Assembly (NCBI RefSeq): GCF_014280035.1
Contig: NZ_CP047957.1
Location: 1,612,001-1,676,000, forward strand
DNA length: 64,000 nt
DNA from: Synechococcus sp. A18-25c
Lineage (GTDB): Bacteria > Cyanobacteriota > Cyanobacteriia > PCC-6307 > Cyanobiaceae
Direction of reading: 5' to 3'
Positions within the stretch are counted from its first letter, which is position 1; every line of letters begins with the position of its first letter. The position numbers and the translations under genes were made by a program. Below are positions 60,084 to 64,000 of this stretch, one piece after another. The notes beneath the pieces were generated by a model, which was not told the origin of the DNA, searched no databases, and was given only the letters and a program-made list of their open reading frames with translations.

Positions 60084-60485
60084 TCAGGAGGTCTCTGTAT
60101 CGCAGATGTACTGAATGATGGACGATCGCCTCTGGCGGAAATCGGGGTGGTCCGGATCCTCCACCTGCCACCACCAACGTCCATCGGTGTAACTGGGAAC
60201 CCCCGCATTGTTCGTGCGCGGCAACTGAAGCGTGACACCGCGCCAAGTCAACAGAATCAAATCACCTGGCGAGGTGCCATCACTGATGTTGGGAATCGGT
60301 TCTGTTGTGGTTCCGATCGCATCGCGGCCCAAATGAACCACTTCCGCGGTGAGTCGATCACCATCACAGATCCATGCCGCCCCCGCGGGCTCAGCCTCGC
60401 AAGCCAGCAAAAGCGGAATCAACAGCAGCAGTGTCAGCACCCCCCGAGAGAACCGATTCAACAGCTCTTGAACACGCTGATCCAC
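60084..60485 (-). CDS. secreted small protein
   Basis: Exported protein of 133 residues. The N-terminus (RGVLTLLLLIPLLLACEAEPAG) is a signal peptide, possibly lipoprotein-like with LLLAC. The mature part contains AAWICDGDRLTAEVVHLGRDAIG, ILLTWRGVTLQLPRTNNAG and YTDGRWWWQVEDPDHPDFRQR, ending with a second cysteine in YICDTE. A MliC-like lysozyme-inhibitor fold is possible (small beta barrel, WW and disulphide), but I am not sure. Confidence 0.65.
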   Translation of the reverse strand: MDQRVQELLNRFSRGVLTLLLLIPLLLACEAEPAGAAWICDGDRLTAEVVHLGRDAIGTTTEPIPNISDGTSPGDLILLTWRGVTLQLPRTNNAGVPSYTDGRWWWQVEDPDHPDFRQRRSSIIQYICDTETS

Positions 60486-60543
60486 AGGAGAACGCTGGAA
60501 ACGTCAGAGTGACAGCGTCGCACTTCTGCGCAACACCGCCCCC

Positions 60544-60783
60544 ATGCTTCCACCACTCATTCCGTTCTGTCCGATCAGTGCCGCCAAAATCGCAGGCCTG
60601 AAAGCCACCGTGCTGCTTCTGCTGGTGATGCTGATGAAGTCGAAATTGCTACGGGTGAAAATGTCATTGCTGGGCTCCTTCCTAGGGCTGATCATGCTGA
60701 CGGGCTTTTTGGTGAGCACCGGTCTGCTGACTCTGGTGGCCGGCGGTGCCGTGGCTTACGCGGCAAGCCAGAAAAGCGCATGA
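60544..60783 (+). CDS. small membrane protein
   Basis: Protein of 79 residues with two hydrophobic helices (AAKIAGLKATVLLLLVMLM, LLGSFLGLIMLTGFLVSTGLLTLVAGGAVAYAA). No family recognised. Its stop overlaps the start of the next gene (ATGA at 60780-60783), so the two are co-translated. Confidence 0.65.
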   Translation: MLPPLIPFCPISAAKIAGLKATVLLLLVMLMKSKLLRVKMSLLGSFLGLIMLTGFLVSTGLLTLVAGGAVAYAASQKSA

Positions 60784-61103
60784 CGCCGTCCGCACCTGAG
60801 TCGTCGTCCAAACCAACCAACGCGCAGATCCTGGCGGCGTCCGCCGGCTGGGTGGCCGTAGTCTTGAACGTGATCCCTAGTCTTGGTGCTGGTTATCTGT
60901 ACCAGCGACGTTGGAAGCCCTATTGGATCACCTCCGTGCTTGCCACCACCTGGTTTCTTGCAGGAGCCGTCCTCGGCCAAAACGCAGCACCAGATTTTGA
61001 GATTCGCAACCAATGGGTCGGACTGCTCGGCTTGATCGCTCTGGCTGGGGTCACTGCGGCTGAGGCCGGTCTAGCCGTGAAACGCGTGCGAGATGCCAAC
61101 TGA
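60780..61103 (+). CDS. small membrane protein
   Basis: Protein of 107 residues. The part QILAASAGWVAVVLNVIPSLGAGYLYQRRWKPYWI and the two further helices (VLATTWFLAGAVLG, WVGLLGLIALAGVTAAEAGLAV) resemble short TM2-like proteins with a YxYQRRW-type turn. Coupled to the upstream gene by ATGA overlap. Role unknown. The following 61104-61244 has no gene. Confidence 0.68.
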   Translation: MTPSAPESSSKPTNAQILAASAGWVAVVLNVIPSLGAGYLYQRRWKPYWITSVLATTWFLAGAVLGQNAAPDFEIRNQWVGLLGLIALAGVTAAEAGLAVKRVRDAN

Positions 61104-61244
61104 AACCTGAGCTCAGTTCACAAACTTGGCGGATACCCCAGCGACAGGCGGAACACGCAGCGACCAAGGCTGGGCCTTCGGGCTTCGAGGGTCTTCATGG
61201 CGGGGACGCCACCCTCTGCCGCTGAACGTCCGCTCGCGTTGCGG

Positions 61245-62168
61245 TTAATCGGTCGACAACGCCGATCTCGACGTTTGTGCCTCGCGCACGAAACCAGCGA
61301 TGTAGTCACATCGCAGAGATTCATCTCGGAGACCCAGATGGATCTGCTTTGCAATACCGTCCTCACCCAAACGAAGCACCACCAAATCCATCGATTCCGC
61401 GTAACCCTCAGCCAGCCAGCGCGGCAAGGCCGTTACACCCCGACCACAAGCCACCATCTGCAAGATCATGTCCGTTGTTTCAACACGCTTGTGGCAAGCC
61501 GGAGCGAGCCCAGCAGGCGTGAAAAAAGATCGATAGATATCAAGTCTTTCCAAACTGACGGGGTAAGAAAACAAGACCTCGTCTTTCAAGTCTTGTGGCT
61601 TCACCCATGACTGCGATGTCAAAGGATGATTGGCACACACCACAAGAACTTGTTCATAGTCAAAAACAGGTTCAAAACGGAGACCCTTCTTCAAAACAGG
61701 ATCGGGCGTTACAAGCACATCAATTTCATAATTAATCAGTGCATCTAAGCCGCCAAACTGGAATTTCTGAATAACATCAATATCCACATCTGAATAGGAA
61801 CGCAAATAGGGCTCAGTCACCCTCAGAAGCCACTGATAACAAGGGTGACATTCCATACCCACTCGCAAGGTCCCGCGAACACCAGTCGCAAATTGCGTTA
61901 GATGCATTTCCGCAACAGAGAGCTGAGGCAGAATTCGCTCACCTAACGACAACAGATAACGACCTGCTGAAGTGAGATGCAAGCGCCGGCCATCTCGCAC
62001 CCAAATCGTCAGGCCAAGCTGTTTCTCAAGTTTTTTGATCGAGTGACTGAGCGCCGACTGCGTCAACGACAAAGCGTCAGCCGCAGCGGTCAATGATCCC
62101 TGCCGCTCAACTTCAACAATGATTTGAAGGTGCACCCTTTGCAGGGCATGCTCATGAGCGACGTTCAT
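61245..62168 (-). CDS. LysR-family regulator, MetR-like, copy 2
   Basis: Regulator of 307 residues, close paralogue of 8564-9484. The helix-turn-helix is GSLTAAADALSLTQSALSHSIKKLEKQLG-like in both, and VGMECHPCYQW, FDYEQVLVVCANH, FSYPVSLERLDIYRSFF and TTDMILQMVACGRGVTALPRW follow. These segments recall MetR, whose co-inducer is homocysteine. It is divergent from a small gene that is itself a paralogue of 9568-10023. The two cassettes probably arose by duplication and may have different effectors or targets. Confidence 0.9.
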   Translation of the reverse strand: MNVAHEHALQRVHLQIIVEVERQGSLTAAADALSLTQSALSHSIKKLEKQLGLTIWVRDGRRLHLTSAGRYLLSLGERILPQLSVAEMHLTQFATGVRGTLRVGMECHPCYQWLLRVTEPYLRSYSDVDIDVIQKFQFGGLDALINYEIDVLVTPDPVLKKGLRFEPVFDYEQVLVVCANHPLTSQSWVKPQDLKDEVLFSYPVSLERLDIYRSFFTPAGLAPACHKRVETTDMILQMVACGRGVTALPRWLAEGYAESMDLVVLRLGEDGIAKQIHLGLRDESLRCDYIAGFVREAQTSRSALSTD

Positions 62169-62250
62169 CGATCAATGAAGATTGCACATTTTACTTTTCA
62201 AACCTCAGCCTACAAACTGCTAACAACTCGCTCAGCTTGCATTCAGCACC
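62169..62250. promoter_or_regulatory. divergent control region, MetR-like copy 2
   Basis: Shares ATCAATGAAGA and CATTTTACTTT with the gap at 9485-9567. These blocks sit next to the regulator start and are the best candidates for its binding site. Confidence 0.6.
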
Positions 62251-62709
62251 ATGACGCTGAACAGGTTTCCAAATCCAACGCTCACCGCTCGCCGACAACC
62301 GACGCTTGACCGCGAATCCCGGTGGTTTCAAGAGCATCGACAACTTCTTGAGGCTTGGGCGTGGCAAGGGTTTCAATCCCAAGGGGCAGGGTTGGTTGTC
62401 GTTCGTGCAACCACAAGCCAGTCTGGGCCCTGGCCTTGGAGCGATGAGCCCAGTCAACTCCGCCCTTCTTATCTCACCGGTTCCGATGCTGAAGCAGCGC
62501 TGGGCTGCCTCGGAGACGACGCCAGCAAAACGAGAATTACACAGGCTCTGCAGTCCTACGATCCCAACCGCGAAGCCATTGCCATGGTGTTATTCGGCCA
62601 ACGGCCCATGGTTGTGCAACTCATGCCAAGCCATCGACACCCCCAGGAGGCGTTGAATCAACTGGAGCGACGTCAGCAAGAGTTCCTACTGCTCGACACC
62701 AACGCTTAG
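62251..62709 (+). CDS. conserved small protein paired with MetR-like regulator, copy 2
   Basis: Protein of 152 residues, paralogue of 9568-10023: MTLNRFPNPTL start, WFQEHRQLLEAWAWQGFQSQG, the GPWPWS motif, PSYLTGSDAE, ITQALQSYDPNREAIAMV and ALNQLERRQQEFLLL. Trp is frequent. No known domain recognised and no signal peptide. It is divergent from its regulator and ends 2 bases before the next gene, so both are co-transcribed. In copy 1 the downstream gene is a desaturase instead, so the small protein is tied to the regulator rather than to a fixed pathway. Confidence 0.78.
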   Translation: MTLNRFPNPTLTARRQPTLDRESRWFQEHRQLLEAWAWQGFQSQGAGLVVVRATTSQSGPWPWSDEPSQLRPSYLTGSDAEAALGCLGDDASKTRITQALQSYDPNREAIAMVLFGQRPMVVQLMPSHRHPQEALNQLERRQQEFLLLDTNA

Positions 62710-62711
62710 CC

Positions 62712-62912
62712 ATGCCAAAGCATGACGTCAGCGATCAGACCATCGAATGTGAGATCTGCAGAACTGCAGGACCGTTGCACTACCGAGTTCGAACGCGCCT
62801 GCTGAAGACATGGAGGTTGGTCTGCCCTACATGCTGGCCGACGCTGAAGTCACAGCCGGATTATCAATACGGTGGCACCCGTAAAGCCAACCGGCGAAGC
62901 CGCAGGCGCTGA
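62712..62912 (+). CDS. small zinc-ribbon-like protein
   Basis: Basic protein of 66 residues with two CxxC pairs, CEIC (residues 13-16) and CPTC (38-41), in IECEICRTAGPLHYRV and LVCPTCWPTL. This is a classic single-zinc ribbon. The C-terminus is Arg/Lys-rich (RKANRRSRRR), which suggests nucleic-acid contact. It directly follows the MetR-linked small gene. Family not recognised. Confidence 0.65.
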   Translation: MPKHDVSDQTIECEICRTAGPLHYRVRTRLLKTWRLVCPTCWPTLKSQPDYQYGGTRKANRRSRRR

Positions 62913-62916
62913 AGCT

Positions 62917-63201
62917 TTAATGCACCTCAACACCCCTGCCACGGTAGAAAGCAAACCGCTCACGGATCTTCTCAGCATCCGGCTTCGGTGCGTCATAGCT
63001 CCAAACCACATTGCTGATCTCTTGACCGTCCACAACCACATCCCAGTAGCGGGCCTCTCCTTTCCAACCACAAACGGTGGTGTGCGTTGACGCGCGAAAA
63101 AAATCCGTACGCATGGCCTCGCGAGGAAAATACGGATTGCCATCCACGATCACGATGTCATCGCTCTCGGCAAGAACCGTTCCGTTGAAAATCGCCTGCA
63201 T
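62917..63201 (-). CDS. DUF427 family protein
   Basis: Soluble protein of 94 residues from the ATG at 63201. Family landmarks are AIFNGTVLAESDDIVIVDGNPYFP, CGWKGEARYWDVVVDGQEISNVVWSY and the ending AEKIRERFAFYRG. DUF427 proteins have a small beta fold of unknown function. The longer start at 63285 is not supported by conservation. It converges on the zinc-ribbon gene. Confidence 0.88.
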   Translation of the reverse strand: MQAIFNGTVLAESDDIVIVDGNPYFPREAMRTDFFRASTHTTVCGWKGEARYWDVVVDGQEISNVVWSYDAPKPDAEKIRERFAFYRGRGVEVH

Positions 63202-63309
63202 CATGCCTGTCAGAACTCGAATGATTGTGACGCAGGCATGTCCACTTTCAAACCATGAGCTCGACGGATCGAGGGCATCACCCATTTCGCGAGAGCTTGG
63301 ACAAACGAA

Positions 63310-63555
63310 TCAGCCGGCTTTGAGATAAATCTTTCGACCTTTGGAGTCGACTTTGTAGCGACCACCACGCGGACCGATGTGAATGACCTCGGACGGCGAA
63401 GCAGCAGGCTGGCTTGGTGCTTCAGGCTCAGGCTCCTCAGAGCTGTTTTGAGAGGGTGCAGGCACATTTTGCTCAAGAGGATGAGCACGCAAATTTGGAG
63501 CAGCTTTGTAGATATTGAGTCCGAACCTTCGATACAGGAAGTCAGCAATTCGCAT
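63310..63555 (-). CDS. PBCV-basic-adaptor-like small protein
   Basis: Protein of 81 residues from the ATG at 63555. The N-terminal helix (IADFLYRRFGLNIYKAAP) is followed by a Pro/Glu/Ser-rich linker and a C-terminal motif GPRGGRYKVDSKGRKIYL. That ending is the PBCV-specific basic adaptor domain known from chlorella viruses and scattered bacteria. How a cyanobacterium uses it is unknown. It is divergent from sodC. Confidence 0.75.
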   Translation of the reverse strand: MRIADFLYRRFGLNIYKAAPNLRAHPLEQNVPAPSQNSSEEPEPEAPSQPAASPSEVIHIGPRGGRYKVDSKGRKIYLKAG

Positions 63556-63727
63556 GACCGATCGTGAAACCATCAAACCCATTCTCCGGGGATGTCAAGG
63601 ACAACGTTGTGTTCAGCCGAAGGACAAAGGCTCTCTTAAGGCGTTGCGGGAGCGATGCATCTCCATCGCTCAGCGTCCACAGCCACGCGCATGCCACCTC
63701 AGAATGATTGAAGTCAACCAGCACCAC

Positions 63728-64000
63728 ATGCATCGACTGGTCACCCTGCTTTCGTTGTGCTGCCTTTTGCTGTGGCCTGGAACCGCCATGGCAAACAACA
63801 TCACGATCACGATGAACAGCATCAGTGATCAAGGCATCGGTGAGTCGATCGGAACCGTCAAGGCAGAGGACGGTCCCGACGGCTTGGTCATCAGACCCTC
63901 CGTTCAAGGGTTGCCTGAGGGCGAGCATGGTTTTCACCTTCATGAGGGTGAATCATGCGAAATCGCCCAGAATGGTGAAGGGATTGCTGTTGCAGGCCTC
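63728..64000 (+). CDS. sodC: Cu/Zn superoxide dismutase, N-terminal part
   Basis: Periplasmic enzyme that converts superoxide to hydrogen peroxide and oxygen. The ATG at 63728 starts a signal peptide (LVTLLSLCCLLLWPGTAMA), then beta strands ISDQGIGESIGTVKAEDGPDG and the copper-ligand motif HGFHLHEGESCE. The frame runs off the right edge after 91 codons, so the remaining ligands and the disulphide partner are not visible. An in-frame ATG at 63554 also exists, but it would put 58 unlikely residues before the signal peptide. Confidence 0.9.
   Translation, partial: MHRLVTLLSLCCLLLWPGTAMANNITITMNSISDQGIGESIGTVKAEDGPDGLVIRPSVQGLPEGEHGFHLHEGESCEIAQNGEGIAVAGL

Noticed and set aside
63542-63943. Minus-strand frame opposite sodC
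   Set aside because: The plus strand encodes a signal peptide and the HGFHLHE copper motif; the minus frame has no domain.

Overview
The window looks like marine picocyanobacterial DNA, most likely Synechococcus. Evidence: MenB and MenD (phylloquinone branch) next to each other, DUF760, DUF4336 and DUF3721 small-protein families typical of cyanobacteria, an SLH-type (Som/OprB) porin, cytochrome c6, an NblA-like peptide, and many very short membrane proteins. Genus is an inference from gene content; I did no database search.

Layout. 0-7.6 kb is housekeeping: a truncated secreted protein, menB-menD, lepB, DUF760, DUF4336, a porin, and a HupE-type metal permease under a cobalamin riboswitch. 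7.7-30 kb reads as an accessory region. It holds a petJ remnant, three direct copies of a dispersed repeat, a MetR-like regulator with a divergent small gene and a fatty acid desaturase, a PhnZ-like pseudogene, a seven-repeat propeller/SwmB-like/DUF4114 protein, three FAD oxidoreductases, and a minus-strand set of copper-type genes: Tat-exported beta-propeller related to N2O reductase/thiocyanate dehydrogenase, FtsX permease, ABC ATPase fused to an extracytoplasmic domain, and a multicopper oxidase. A thiamine-diphosphate 2-keto acid decarboxylase and a large MscS channel follow.

30.7-38 kb carries Fur/Zur-type boxes in front of a CobW-like GTPase operon with two degenerate calcineurin-like proteins, and in front of an unknown gene with a CxCC tail. 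Between them lie small membrane proteins, DUF411, DUF3764 and a class A acid phosphatase. 38-43.3 kb has OsmC, RsmE, an amidase-like protein, a Crp-family regulator and a second cobalamin riboswitch with hupE. 43.5-50.3 kb is a zinc block: His-rich outer-membrane-like protein, znuA, znuB, znuC, with Zur-type boxes, plus a DUF318 permease, a TIGR03943 protein and an anchored propeller-like protein. 50.3-54.5 kb has petJ, a DUF3721 protein, a secreted NTF2-like protein and an mntCAB manganese transporter. 54.5-64 kb is rich in very small proteins, has a candidate structured RNA, a second MetR-like regulator/small-gene pair that is a paralogue of the one at 8.5-10 kb, DUF427, a PBCV-basic-adaptor-like protein, and the start of a Cu/Zn superoxide dismutase.

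Themes: metal homeostasis (Zn, Mn, Co/Ni, Cu) recurs across the whole window, and several units exist twice (hupE with riboswitch, MetR-like cassette, DUF3721, petJ intact and broken). The most promising systems are the copper-enzyme cluster at 19.6-25.7 kb and the Zur-boxed CobW plus degenerate-phosphoesterase operon at 31-33.4 kb.
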